DNA of 64,000 nt from Shewanella saliphila (GTDB lineage: Bacteria > Pseudomonadota > Gammaproteobacteria > Enterobacterales > Shewanellaceae). The notes under the pieces were generated by a model that saw only the letters and a program-made list of their open reading frames with translations, ran no database searches and was not told the origin of the DNA. The stretch spans positions 124,001 through 188,000 of the forward strand of contig NZ_BMQV01000001.1 in NCBI RefSeq assembly GCF_014648295.1, written 5' to 3'. Within the stretch, counting starts at the first letter, position 1. Each line of letters begins with the position of its first letter. A program made the translations under genes and the position numbers. Shown here piece after piece: positions 1 to 9,586 of the stretch.

Positions 1-975
1 GTGTTACACGATGCAGGCTTTAAGCAAGTGTATTCTGTTACGGCGCAGCGCGAACCAGACGGTGACTTCCCTACGGTGAACTTCCCTAACCCGGAAGAAA
101 AAGGCGCGATGGATTTAGTCATTGCTGAGGCGAAAAAGCATCAAGCCATGCTTGCATGCGCGAACGATCCTGATGCCGATCGCTTTGCTGTAGCCGTTCG
201 CACGGCAGACAACGACTATAAAATGCTAACTGGCGATCAAGTTGGCGTGTTATTTGGTGAGTATTTATTATCTCATGCGCCAGCACACCAACGGTTAGTG
301 GGCACCACAATTGTGTCTTCGAGCTTATTGTCTAAGGTGGCTCAGTCATTACATGCAAGCTGTTACACCACCCTTACTGGCTTTAAATGGTTAATGAATG
401 TTGGGATTAACAAATGCGAGGCTGATAACCAATTCTTGTTCGCTTATGAAGAAGCACTTGGTTATACCGTAGGCAGCATGGTGTGGGACAAAGACGGTTT
501 GTCTGCATTAGTGGCATTTGCCCAACTTTGTGCTGAATTAGCCGAAAAAGGTCGAACCGTTTGGGATAAGTTAGAACAAATTTATCGCCAGCATGGCTTT
601 CACCTTAATGCGCAAGTGAGTATTGCCCTTAAACCCGACACACCCAATATCGGTGAGTTTTTACGCCAACAACCGCCAACAGCAATTGCTGATTATGCTG
701 TGCTGTCATGTGATGATTTAAGCCAGTCGCTTCGTACTTTTGCTAATGGTACGACTGCCGTTATTGATTTACCCAAAAGCGATGTATTAATTTATTGTCT
801 GGAGAATGGCGCTCGCGTCATTGTTAGGCCCTCGGGAACAGAGCCTAAAATTAAGTGCTATTACGAAGTAGTAGAAACCATGAACGTGACTGATACCTGG
901 GAAAGCGCACAACAACGTGCTAAACAAGCAATGTCGCAATTTATTCAAGCTCATCAAGCAAGTTTGCCAAGCTAG
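1..975 (+). CDS. Phosphoglucomutase/phosphomannomutase, C-terminal part (truncated by window edge)
   Basis: Interconverts hexose 1-phosphate and 6-phosphate. The visible 324 residues carry the metal-binding loop DPDADR (about residues 57-62), the sugar-recognition stretch with FAYEEALGY (about 147-155) and the C-terminal phosphate-binding motif RPSGTEPKIK (about 277-286). The family is normally about 550-580 residues, so the catalytic serine half lies upstream of the window. The GTG at base 1 is probably an internal valine rather than the true start. The gene lies near the glycogen cluster but on the opposite strand. Supplying glucose 1-phosphate for ADP-glucose synthesis is a sensible inferred role. 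A hairpin terminator follows. Confidence 0.88.
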   Translation: MLHDAGFKQVYSVTAQREPDGDFPTVNFPNPEEKGAMDLVIAEAKKHQAMLACANDPDADRFAVAVRTADNDYKMLTGDQVGVLFGEYLLSHAPAHQRLVGTTIVSSSLLSKVAQSLHASCYTTLTGFKWLMNVGINKCEADNQFLFAYEEALGYTVGSMVWDKDGLSALVAFAQLCAELAEKGRTVWDKLEQIYRQHGFHLNAQVSIALKPDTPNIGEFLRQQPPTAIADYAVLSCDDLSQSLRTFANGTTAVIDLPKSDVLIYCLENGARVIVRPSGTEPKIKCYYEVVETMNVTDTWESAQQRAKQAMSQFIQAHQASLPS

Positions 976-1012
976 CTTAGTTGAAATAATCCATCACTAA
1001 AGCATTAATGTT

Positions 1013-1041
1013 AAACGCCCGTTAACAAAACGGGCGTTTTT
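1013..1041 (+). terminator. Rho-independent terminator after the sugar phosphomutase gene
   Basis: Inverted repeat AACGCCCG / CGGGCGTT with a short loop, followed by a T run. It lies about 40 bases after the stop codon. Confidence 0.85.
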
Positions 1042-1129
1042 ATTTGTTTTAAACATCTTATTAACATCCTGTAAGTATGAGTAAATTTCACTATAACTGT
1101 GTGTCATTAGTTATGCATCTTTAAACTAA

Positions 1130-1157
1130 TTGACACTAGATGAAACTGATCTATTAA
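1130..1157 (+). promoter_or_regulatory. Candidate sigma-70 promoter for the TonB-dependent receptor gene
   Basis: TTGACA at 1130-1135 and TATTAA at 1152-1157 are separated by 16 bases. They sit about 60 bases upstream of the ATG at 1218. The -10 box matches only 4 of 6 consensus positions, so this is a candidate only. No Fur box was recognised by eye. Confidence 0.4.
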
Positions 1158-1217
1158 ACGATAAAAGTGCTCTATAATGTTATAAAAATTACCGTAACGT
1201 TAAAGCAGGATGACTAA

Positions 1218-3611
1218 ATGTATAAAAGTCTCGTCAGTTTGGCAGTTATTGCCAGTATTACCGCACCGACAGCATTTGCTGCTGAACAAGGTGAAAATGT
1301 AGAGCGCATTGAAGTAATTGGTTCACGTATTGCCCTGCGCACAGCAACTGACAGCCCTACGCCAGTTGATATTATTACCTCTGAGCAACTTGAAGCGACG
1401 GGTATTACTGAAACCGCTAAAGCCCTTCAGTTTGCCGCGCCAAGCTATAGTGTGCCGTTTTCATCCATTACTGATGGTAGCGATGCAGTACGTCCGGCAA
1501 GTTTACGAGGCATGTCGCCAGACCACACTTTAGTGTTAGTGAACGGTAAGCGCCGTCACGGTTCTGCCCTAGTGCATTTATCAGGTACTGTGGGCAAAGG
1601 GTCGTCAAACGTAGACTTAAACGCCATTCCGATGACTGCGATTAAACGCATTGAAATTCTGCGTGATGGTGCTTCTGCTTTATATGGCTCAGACGCCATT
1701 GCCGGTGTGATTAACGTTGTACTAAAAGACAGCGCCGAAGGCGGTAGCATTTCAACCCAAATCGGCCAAACCTACGAAGGTGACGGTGAGCAAGTCCGTG
1801 TAGGTGTTAACCAAGGCTTTAGCTTTAGCGATGATGGCTTTGTGAATGTGTCTTTAGAAGCGCATCAAAAAAATGCCACCAACCGTGCAGGTCTTGATAG
1901 CCGTCAACAATACCCAACGTTAGCAGATGGTAGCTTAGATCCACGCGAAGAAACCTTTGATCGTCAAAACCACCACGTTGGCGACAGCGAATATGAAAAC
2001 TATGGTTTATTTGTTAATGCTGAACAAGCCATTAATGACACCAGTAAAGTGTATGCTTTTGGTGGCGTTAGCCAACGCGAATCTACCTCTGGTGCTTTTT
2101 ACCGTCGCGCATTAGATTCACGTAATATTATTGAAGTATACCCAGACGGTTATTTACCGCAAATTAGCCCTGAGATCCTCGATTACTCATTTGTTATGGG
2201 TTATGACGCTGAATTAGGTGATTGGAACATTGATGCCTCAGCCGGTTACGGTAGCAACAGCTTTGAATACCATGTTGAAAACACCATTAACGCCTCTTTA
2301 GGCCCAACCAGTCCAACTGATTTTTATGCTGGCACCCTGTCTAATAGTGAGTTAAACCTCAATCTTGATGCGTCTACTTATTATGATTTTTACAATGATT
2401 CAGAAATCATGGTCGCAACCGGTTTTACTTTCCGCGAAAGTGGCTATGAAATTGAAGCAGGCCAAGAAGAATCATACATTCAAGGGGATTACGAAGATAA
2501 AGCGGGTGGAAGCCAGGGTTTTGGTGGTTTTACTGAAGAATCAGAAGTGGATGAAGACCGTACCAATACCGGTATATACATCGAACTTGAAAACCAGCTA
2601 ACCAATGATTTTTATTGGGCTGCTGCAGTGCGTTATGAAGACTATTCAGATTTTGGCAGTAACACCAGCTGGAAGTTGTCTGGCCGTTATGACATTACTG
2701 ACAATGTTGCACTACGTTTAACTACAGATACGGGTTTCCGGGCACCAAGTGTACAGCAGCTTTACTTTACCAACGTATCGACTTTCTTTGACCCTGACCC
2801 AGTAACCGGTGAGTTTGTACCACGCGAATCAGGCACCTTTAACCAGTTATCGCCAATCAAAGATGCATTAGATATTCCAGATCTTAAAGCTGAGGTCTCG
2901 CACTCATTCAGTGCGGGTTTAGTGTATAACGGTGGTAATGGCTTTACGGCGACTTTAGATGCGTATCAAATTAACGTTGATGACCGTATTATTTTATCGG
3001 GTTCGGTAGACCAAGAAAGTTCACCTGTGATTGCTGAAGCCTTAGCCGGTACCAATGCCGACTCAGCGCGTTTCTTTATGAACGCAGTTGATACTGAAAC
3101 TCAAGGGGTTGATTTGGTCATGACCCAGGAGTTTGATCTTGGCCAATTTGGTGATGTGAGTGCAAACCTTGCTTATTCATACAAAAAAACCAAAATTGAA
3201 TCAATTAACTTACCGTCTATTCTTGATGGGTTAGAAGATGAGCTATTTGATCGTATTGAAGTTATCCGTATGACTGAAGCGACGCCTAAAAACACCGGTA
3301 ATATTGGCTTTACTCATCGTTATGATGACTTCACCACTAACTTACGTTTTAGCTATTTCGGCAAATACACCGTAGGCTATTCGTCAAGTGAAGTAGAATA
3401 TGACGCAAAATGGGTAACAGACATCAGCACGCGTTACCAAGCAACTGATTCATTAGCGGTAACACTCGGTGTACAAAACTTGTTTGATACCTACCCAGAG
3501 AAACGTCCTGAAGACAATAACTTCAATGGTATTTTTGTTTACCCATTAACCAATACACCATTTGGATTTAACGGTGGATATTACTACTTAGATCTACGTT
3601 ACACTTACTAA
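1218..3611 (+). CDS. TonB-dependent outer-membrane receptor
   Basis: Outer-membrane beta-barrel for energy-dependent uptake of an unidentified ligand. The 797-residue protein starts with a signal peptide ending near AFA-AEQ (residues 20-25). Next come a TonB-box-like ERIEVIG stretch and a plug domain (about 35-155) containing LVLVNGKRRHG and RIEILRDGASALYGSDAIAGVINVVLK-type family motifs. The barrel ends in aromatic-rich residues with a terminal tyrosine, as usual for BamA-folded barrels. AGGA 8-10 bases before the ATG supports the start. It stands alone between two terminators. The plug resembles receptors for both iron chelates and carbohydrates, and the sequence does not decide between them. 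Nearness to the glycogen genes is weak evidence for a sugar ligand. Confidence 0.9.
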   Translation: MYKSLVSLAVIASITAPTAFAAEQGENVERIEVIGSRIALRTATDSPTPVDIITSEQLEATGITETAKALQFAAPSYSVPFSSITDGSDAVRPASLRGMSPDHTLVLVNGKRRHGSALVHLSGTVGKGSSNVDLNAIPMTAIKRIEILRDGASALYGSDAIAGVINVVLKDSAEGGSISTQIGQTYEGDGEQVRVGVNQGFSFSDDGFVNVSLEAHQKNATNRAGLDSRQQYPTLADGSLDPREETFDRQNHHVGDSEYENYGLFVNAEQAINDTSKVYAFGGVSQRESTSGAFYRRALDSRNIIEVYPDGYLPQISPEILDYSFVMGYDAELGDWNIDASAGYGSNSFEYHVENTINASLGPTSPTDFYAGTLSNSELNLNLDASTYYDFYNDSEIMVATGFTFRESGYEIEAGQEESYIQGDYEDKAGGSQGFGGFTEESEVDEDRTNTGIYIELENQLTNDFYWAAAVRYEDYSDFGSNTSWKLSGRYDITDNVALRLTTDTGFRAPSVQQLYFTNVSTFFDPDPVTGEFVPRESGTFNQLSPIKDALDIPDLKAEVSHSFSAGLVYNGGNGFTATLDAYQINVDDRIILSGSVDQESSPVIAEALAGTNADSARFFMNAVDTETQGVDLVMTQEFDLGQFGDVSANLAYSYKKTKIESINLPSILDGLEDELFDRIEVIRMTEATPKNTGNIGFTHRYDDFTTNLRFSYFGKYTVGYSSSEVEYDAKWVTDISTRYQATDSLAVTLGVQNLFDTYPEKRPEDNNFNGIFVYPLTNTPFGFNGGYYYLDLRYTY

Positions 3612-3637
3612 ACTCACTTTGAGATTAGGTCAAAACG

Positions 3638-3666
3638 AAAAAGCACCGATGCGTCGGTGCTTTTTA
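3638..3666 (+). terminator. Rho-independent terminator after the TonB-dependent receptor
   Basis: Stem AAAGCACCG / CGGTGCTTT with a short loop and a following T run, about 30 bases after the stop. Confidence 0.85.
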
Positions 3667-3677
3667 TTTAACTGTAT

Positions 3678-3943
3678 TATACCCAAACAACCTGAAGATG
3701 CTCGATTTCAGCAAGAATTTACACGCGTTTAGGCAAGGCATTGATTGCGAGTAATGGTTGTTCCCTTTCCAAAATCAATAACACAGCATAAACGCGTATA
3801 AAACTTGCCCTTTGGGAGTTTCACCGTGTTCCCACTACGTTGTTGCGTTAATTTATAAGGTACCCACATTACAGCATTAACGCGCCTAGTATTGAAAACA
3901 CGGTGAAGCTCTGAAACACGTATCTTCAAGTTGATTGGGTATA
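3678..3943. repeat. MITE-like repeat element, copy 1 (266 bp)
   Basis: The left end reads TATACCCAAACAACCTGAAG. The right end is its imperfect inverse (CTTCAAGTTGATTGGGTATA), giving terminal inverted repeats of about 23 bp. The whole block recurs inverted at 23235-23515 with only scattered differences and one length difference of about 15 bases near the middle. It contains no convincing gene; a short minus-strand reading frame across it has no recognisable product. The outer TA on both sides is compatible with TA target duplication, as in IS630/Tc1-type elements, but this is inferred. It sits between the receptor terminator and the 3' end of glgA, so it may lie in the glg operon 3' region. 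Confidence 0.8.
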
Positions 3944-3972
3944 AAGGTTATGTTTCAGTAATGGCTTATAAA

Positions 3973-5673
3973 CTAGAGCCGATAGAGTTTTTCAATATAG
4001 TCTTTCGCCACACTGTCCCAGGTGAAACGTTGTTTAGCCGCATTTTTAGCTACCTTTCGCCATGTCGGTGTACCGTACAAAGCCAGCACTTGTCTAAAGC
4101 GCTCAACCAATGCTTCACTTTGCTCTGGTAAAGATGCACCCGTAAATGCCCAACCACTGACATTGTCTTCAATGGTATCTTTGAGTCCACCCACAGCATG
4201 CACTAAACATGGCTGCCCTTCCCGCATCGCCAGCATTTGGCTAATACCACAAGGCTCAAATGAGCTAGGCATTAAAAACAAATCACCTTGTTGATATAAA
4301 CGGTCAGACAATAACTCATCATAACCATGCATAAAGACCAGATTATCAAATCGCGCCGCGACCGTTTGCAAATCCTTGGCAATTTGATCATCACCACTGC
4401 CTAACAACAATAATACCCCATTAGGTTGCAGTTGCTTAAACGCTTGCAGCAATGCTTCGAGTACGGTGATATCAGACTGGCCATTGGGGCTGTCATAAGG
4501 TTGTAGCAATAGCAGCACTTTTTGCTCTGTTAATCGGCCGACAGAGGTTAATAAAAATGGTGTTTGAGCACCTTTTTCAGCCAGACTCATTGCCAGTTTT
4601 AATTGTGATATGCGTGATAATGCAATGCTGTCTAACGCCGACACATGCTCTACTTTTGTTTGCCAAGATAAAACGGCATTTTCAGCTAACGTGAGTAAGT
4701 CCAACACGGTATTATCTGCAGTTGATGTTTGCGTCTGTGAACTGTCGTCATACATGCAACCATTTATAATGCCGATTAATTGTTGATGTTCGGCTTTAAG
4801 CGCTAAATCGGCTTCTAAACCTTCACCGCCAAAAAAGCCCTTTTGATGATCGGACGGCAATAACACTTCTTGGGCATAAGTCGGTGACACTAAATGCACT
4901 TTATCACTTAGTACAATCCCCATTCGCATTGGATTAATGCAATTGGAATAACGCGGGTCATAAATACTTTGGTTAGCGACAGGCTTAAGCTGACTCGCAT
5001 ATTGCGGAAACCAAGCTTGAAACGATGAATGATCGCCACTAAAAGGCCGTACACCTTGCAGGGCTAAATTATGAATGGTGTAAATACACTCCATGGAATT
5101 GAGGCTATCAAAATAATCGACGCATTTTCTGAGCATTGCCACCATGGCAGCATGCCAATCATGCAAATGAAGTACATCGTAACGCGGTAAAATATTGTCG
5201 ACTAAACACGTAGCAACACTGAGTGAAAACAAAGCAAACTTGGTTGCATCTTCTGCAAATGGGCGGTCATGGGCACCATTACAATACACTTGGCCATTAT
5301 GATTAAATAATGGATGGTCAAATAAATACACCATCGGCGGATTAGTTTGCAGCTGTTGGGGCTGTAAATCTGCCTCTGACATCCTGCTGATGGCAGAGGC
5401 ATCCGTTTTATGTGTGGGTCTTGGCATGCAAAACACTTTAACGGTGTGTTTTGAGCCTGCAAAATCTAACGAAATATTAGCAAAATGCTTAGCATGGTAG
5501 TGTTCAGCCAAAAAACCATAATTTGGCATTGCGACATCAGCAATGACTCCACATTGTGCTAATGCAGGCGGTAGATCACGGATTACATCCGCCATCCCGC
5601 CAACTTTCGCCCCATACAATGCATCGTTTTCTGCTGCCACCAGCAAAACGCGGTTGACATTTTCTTGGGTCAT
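3973..5673 (-). CDS. glgA: Glycogen synthase (ADP-glucose), GT5 family
   Basis: Adds glucose from ADP-glucose to the growing alpha-1,4-glucan. The N-terminal ADP-glucose-binding motif KVGGMADV (about residues 23-30) is present, with HDWHAAM (about 171-177) in the first Rossmann domain. In the second domain, PSSFEPCGISQMLAMREGQP (about 472-491) is the nucleotide-sugar site, and a HAVGGLKDT stretch follows. At 566 residues it is some 90 longer than the roughly 477-residue enterobacterial enzyme, with extra sequence near residues 85-110 and 305-345. It is the last gene of the glg operon, 13 bases after glgC, with AAGGA before the ATG. Confidence 0.95.
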   Translation of the reverse strand: MTQENVNRVLLVAAENDALYGAKVGGMADVIRDLPPALAQCGVIADVAMPNYGFLAEHYHAKHFANISLDFAGSKHTVKVFCMPRPTHKTDASAISRMSEADLQPQQLQTNPPMVYLFDHPLFNHNGQVYCNGAHDRPFAEDATKFALFSLSVATCLVDNILPRYDVLHLHDWHAAMVAMLRKCVDYFDSLNSMECIYTIHNLALQGVRPFSGDHSSFQAWFPQYASQLKPVANQSIYDPRYSNCINPMRMGIVLSDKVHLVSPTYAQEVLLPSDHQKGFFGGEGLEADLALKAEHQQLIGIINGCMYDDSSQTQTSTADNTVLDLLTLAENAVLSWQTKVEHVSALDSIALSRISQLKLAMSLAEKGAQTPFLLTSVGRLTEQKVLLLLQPYDSPNGQSDITVLEALLQAFKQLQPNGVLLLLGSGDDQIAKDLQTVAARFDNLVFMHGYDELLSDRLYQQGDLFLMPSSFEPCGISQMLAMREGQPCLVHAVGGLKDTIEDNVSGWAFTGASLPEQSEALVERFRQVLALYGTPTWRKVAKNAAKQRFTWDSVAKDYIEKLYRL

Positions 5674-5686
5674 TCAGGGTTCCTTA

Positions 5687-6946
5687 TTAGTAACCTTCGG
5701 GTAAACCGAGCATTTTACGGGTCACCAAGGTGACCCCCTTCTCTGACACTCTAAATCCTCGAGCGATATCATGCTCTTTGCTGTGCCCAATGAACGTGCC
5801 TTCAGGAATGATACAACCTCGGTCAATAATTGCATTTTGAATATTACAATTTTTTAATACCACGACATCAGGAAGCAGTACCGAGTCTTTAACCGATGAG
5901 TAAGAACACACTCGGACTTCGTCAAACAATACGCTGCGTTTGACTTTGGCACCAGAGATAATACAACCGCCTGACACGATTGAGTCTACGGCCATCCCGC
6001 GGCGATCGTCATCATCAAAGACAAATTTTGCCGGTGGCAATTGCTCCTGATAAGTCCAAATAGGCCATTTAGCATCATATAAGTTCAGCTGTGGCGTAGG
6101 TGACAATAGCTCCATATTCGCCTGGAAAAATGAGTCAAGGGTACCCACATCTCGCCAGTATGCTGGTTGCTCTGGTACCGCGCTGGTAAATGGAAAAGCG
6201 TAAACATTAAATTGTTCAATGATGGACGGAATAATGTCTTTACCAAAATCGCGATCAGAGGCGACGTTGTCGGCATCTTTTTTTAATTGATCAAACAAAA
6301 ACTTGGTATTAAAGACATAATTACCCATCGATGCCAAACACTTTTCAGGATCATTAGGCGTAGGTTTAGGGTGCTCAGGTTTTTCTTGAAAGCCAATCAC
6401 TCGCATATTTTCATCAACTTCCATGACACCAAATGCCCCAGCGGCTTCAGGTATGGGTGTTTCTAAACAACATACCGTCATATCGGCACCCGACTCGGCA
6501 TGTGCAGCCAATAAACCGGCATAATCCATACGATACACATGATCGCCGGATAAAATCATCACGTATTTTGGGATTTCATGACGAATAATATCGATATTTT
6601 GAAACACGGCATCGGCAGTTCCTTGATACCAATTACCTGACGTTTGTTGCGACGCCGGTAAAATCTCAACCGATTCACCCAGTTCTTTTTTAAAGTGGCC
6701 CCAACCACGTGTAACATGTCGTATCAGTGAGTGAGACTTGTATTGTGTCACCACACCCACACGACGAATACCTGAGTTAATACAGTTTGATAGCGGAAAA
6801 TCGATAATTCGAAATTTACCCCCAAAGTACAACGCAGGCTTTGCACGCCAATCGGTTAACTCATACAAACGCGAACCACGGCCACCAGCAAGAATAATTG
6901 CATAGGTATCACGGGTTAAATTACTAATATAACGAACATTACTCAT
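5687..6946 (-). CDS. glgC: Glucose-1-phosphate adenylyltransferase (ADP-glucose pyrophosphorylase)
   Basis: Makes ADP-glucose from ATP and glucose 1-phosphate, the committed step of bacterial glycogen synthesis. The 419-residue protein has the nucleotidyltransferase signature [18 protein letters not shown] (about 21-38) and then [15 protein letters not shown], which includes the lysine region linked to fructose 1,6-bisphosphate activation in E. coli. WYQGTADA (about 107-114) and [10 protein letters not shown] (about 134-143) form the active site. The C-terminal part is a left-handed beta-helix-type repeat domain. Length is normal for the family. It lies between glgP and glgA in the same direction. 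Confidence 0.96.
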   Translation of the reverse strand: MSNVRYISNLTRDTYAIILAGGRGSRLYELTDWRAKPALYFGGKFRIIDFPLSNCINSGIRRVGVVTQYKSHSLIRHVTRGWGHFKKELGESVEILPASQQTSGNWYQGTADAVFQNIDIIRHEIPKYVMILSGDHVYRMDYAGLLAAHAESGADMTVCCLETPIPEAAGAFGVMEVDENMRVIGFQEKPEHPKPTPNDPEKCLASMGNYVFNTKFLFDQLKKDADNVASDRDFGKDIIPSIIEQFNVYAFPFTSAVPEQPAYWRDVGTLDSFFQANMELLSPTPQLNLYDAKWPIWTYQEQLPPAKFVFDDDDRRGMAVDSIVSGGCIISGAKVKRSVLFDEVRVCSYSSVKDSVLLPDVVVLKNCNIQNAIIDRGCIIPEGTFIGHSKEHDIARGFRVSEKGVTLVTRKMLGLPEGY

Positions 6947-7020
6947 AAACAGACTCCATTCGGCTTTTAATCAAAAGCCACGATTATTAAGCATCTATCC
7001 ACGTTCACTGTGTTTATGTA

Positions 7021-7036
7021 GCGGTGCGAACACCGC
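7021..7036 (-). other. Intercistronic GC-rich hairpin between glgP and glgC
   Basis: Perfect 6-bp stem GCGGTG / CACCGC closed by a TTCG tetraloop on the transcribed strand, in the 102-base gap between glgP and glgC. No T run follows at once, so it looks like an RNA processing or stability element rather than a full terminator. It could reduce read-through to glgC-glgA. Function is inferred. Confidence 0.5.
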
Positions 7037-7048
7037 CGGTTTTTCAGT

Positions 7049-9583
7049 TTACTTTTTCATCCAGATATCGTCGCGGTAGCCCGCTATGGTGTTATCACTA
7101 GAGAAACGGCCACTGGCGGCGCTGTTTCTGATACTGATTTGTTGCCAGGTGTCCTGGTCTAAATAGGTTTGCGCGACTTTTTCTTGTGCAATGCGATAGC
7201 TCTCAAAATCTGCGGCGGTCATCCATTGATCGTATGGGTCGATAATTGAGGCAATAATATGATCAAAGATACCCGGCTCAACCAAATTAAAGTGACCACT
7301 TTTAAGCATACTCATTACCCCACTGAGGGCTTCAGATTGAGCAATAATGTGTTGTGGTTGATAATTCACTTTGGCTTGTGCTACTTGAGCAGCGTCTAAA
7401 CCAAACAGGAAGAAGTTTTCGTGCCCCACCTCTTCTAACATTTCAATGTTTGCGCCATCTAACGTACCAATGGTTAATGCACCGTTCATCATAAACTTCA
7501 TATTGCCCGTGCCCGAGGCTTCTTTCCCTGCGGTAGAAATTTGTTCAGACAAATCGGTACCAGGACAAATTTTTTCCATTGCACTGACATTATAGTTTGG
7601 TAAAAATGCCATCCGCAGATAAGGCGTCACTAATGGGTCTGAGTTGACCATATGGGCAACACTGTTAGCTAATTTGATGATTTGTTTCGCCATGGCATAA
7701 CCCGGCGCAGCTTTACCGCCAATTAACACACAACGCGGTACCATGCCTTCGGTATCACCATTTAAAATACGACGGTACAAATGAATCACATGCAAAATAT
7801 TTAATAGTTGGCGCTTGTATTCGTGTATGCGCTTAACCTGCACATCAAACATCATGCTTGGGTCAAATTTAACTCCGCATTCTTGTTCAACAAATTCACT
7901 TAACGCTTGTTTATTTGCGAGCTTAATTTCGGCCCACTCCTTCACAAAGGCTTTATCGCTGGTAAAGGCATTTAATGCAGCAAGGCGTGATAAATCAGTG
8001 ATCCACTCTTTGCCTAAGCGACGAGTAATTAAACCAGCCAACTTCGGATTACAATAAGCAAGCCAACGCCTTGGAGTAACACCATTGGTTTTATTATTAA
8101 ATTTCTCTGGCCATAATTGGTAAAAATCACTAAATAGACCGTCTTTTAATAATTGCGTATGTAAACCGGCAACGCCATTGACAGAAAAACTCGCGACGAT
8201 GGCCAAGTAGGCCATTCTGATGTGTTGCTCTGGTCCTTCTTCGATAATTGACATACTCGTCAATTTTTCAATGTTTCCTGGCCAGTGATGTGCTACTTGT
8301 TCAAGATAACGAGAGTTGATTTCAAAAATGATTTCAACAATACGTGGCAACATGTATTTCATCATCGGCACTGACCATCGCTCTAACGCTTCAGGTAGTA
8401 GTGTGTGGTTAGTGTAGGCCATTGATTCACTGGTAATAGCCCAGGCTTCATCCCATGTGAGTTCGTATTGGTCAAGTAGTAGGCGCATCAGCTCAGGCAC
8501 CGCAATACTTGGGTGTGTATCGTTAAGTTGCAAAACATTATGCTGGCTAAATTGGCTGAAATCTTTGCCATAATGGGCAACATAACGCGCTAACAAATCT
8601 TGTAAACTGGCTGACGATAAAAAATACTGCTGTCTTAATCTTAGCTCTTTACCATTCACACTGGCGTCATTTGGATACAGTACCATGGTGATTTGCTCGG
8701 CCAAATTTTTGGTGGCTACCGCTTCAGCGTAATCACCTTCATTAAACTCGGCTAAGTCAAACTCATCGTTTGCTTCTGCTTTCCATAACCGTAGCGTATT
8801 GATCCGGCCATTATTAAAACCTGGAATGGGCACGTCGTAAGGTACTGCTAACACATTTTGGGTGTCTGTCCATACATGATGCCGGCGTCCGTGTTTATCC
8901 ACATAGTTTTCGGTATGACCAAAGAAAGGCACCGTGACAATTTTATGGGCAATCCTGACTTCCCATGGATTACCATGACGTAACCAACGATCGGGTTGCT
9001 CAATTTGATAACCGTCGACAATTTTTTGCATAAACATGCCATATTGATAGCGAATACCATAACCTGTTACCGATAAATCCAAGCTGGCACAACTGTCTAA
9101 AAAGCAAGCGGCCAAACGCCCTAAGCCACCATTACCTAAACCAGCATCATGTTCGACTTGCTCAATATCTTCTAGGGTTGTTGCGTAATCGGTTAATACG
9201 GCTTTAGCTTCGTCGGTTAAATTTAAACTCAATAACGCATTGCCTAACGCTCGGCCCATTAAAAACTCAAGCGATAAATAGGCCACTTGCTTTTGCTGGT
9301 ATTGGTTGTCTTTAATCCGAGTTTGTCGCCAGTCATCTAACATTTGTTCTTTTACACTTTTACCCACTGCGGTAAATAGTTCTTCAGGATCATGATCATC
9401 ACGGCATAAACCGTAACGAATATGCCGCGCAAGTGATGCACCTAAGGTATCACATGGTTCACACGTGTCTGCAGGGACCGCAGGCTCCACAATAGGATCC
9501 GCTTTTACCTTGGTCTTTTTAACTGGTTTTTTGCGTGGCGTAGAGGCTTTCTTTTCATTGGCACTTTCTTTAGCTGTGGTCAT
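7049..9583 (-). CDS. glgP: Glycogen phosphorylase (GT35)
   Basis: Releases glucose 1-phosphate from the non-reducing ends of glycogen or maltodextrin, using pyridoxal phosphate. The 844-residue protein has the conserved N-terminal core AYLSLEFLMGRALGN and GNGGLGRLAACFLDS (about 98-165). The cofactor motif EASGTGNMKFMMNGALTIGT is at about 685-705, with the lysine of GTGNMK as the expected Schiff-base residue. The first 40 residues are a lysine-, alanine- and proline-rich extension rarely seen in enterobacterial enzymes and probably disordered. It starts 3 bases after the glgX stop, with AAGGAG as a strong ribosome-binding site, so the two are translationally linked. An E. coli-type malP role is possible. 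Confidence 0.95.
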   Translation of the reverse strand: MTTAKESANEKKASTPRKKPVKKTKVKADPIVEPAVPADTCEPCDTLGASLARHIRYGLCRDDHDPEELFTAVGKSVKEQMLDDWRQTRIKDNQYQQKQVAYLSLEFLMGRALGNALLSLNLTDEAKAVLTDYATTLEDIEQVEHDAGLGNGGLGRLAACFLDSCASLDLSVTGYGIRYQYGMFMQKIVDGYQIEQPDRWLRHGNPWEVRIAHKIVTVPFFGHTENYVDKHGRRHHVWTDTQNVLAVPYDVPIPGFNNGRINTLRLWKAEANDEFDLAEFNEGDYAEAVATKNLAEQITMVLYPNDASVNGKELRLRQQYFLSSASLQDLLARYVAHYGKDFSQFSQHNVLQLNDTHPSIAVPELMRLLLDQYELTWDEAWAITSESMAYTNHTLLPEALERWSVPMMKYMLPRIVEIIFEINSRYLEQVAHHWPGNIEKLTSMSIIEEGPEQHIRMAYLAIVASFSVNGVAGLHTQLLKDGLFSDFYQLWPEKFNNKTNGVTPRRWLAYCNPKLAGLITRRLGKEWITDLSRLAALNAFTSDKAFVKEWAEIKLANKQALSEFVEQECGVKFDPSMMFDVQVKRIHEYKRQLLNILHVIHLYRRILNGDTEGMVPRCVLIGGKAAPGYAMAKQIIKLANSVAHMVNSDPLVTPYLRMAFLPNYNVSAMEKICPGTDLSEQISTAGKEASGTGNMKFMMNGALTIGTLDGANIEMLEEVGHENFFLFGLDAAQVAQAKVNYQPQHIIAQSEALSGVMSMLKSGHFNLVEPGIFDHIIASIIDPYDQWMTAADFESYRIAQEKVAQTYLDQDTWQQISIRNSAASGRFSSDNTIAGYRDDIWMKK

Positions 9584-9586
9584 CCA

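Noticed and set aside
3729..3929. 66-codon frame inside repeat copy 1, and a similar one at 23439-23627
   Set aside because: They are not conserved between the two copies as a frame, and one runs out into unrelated flank; no ribosome-binding site.
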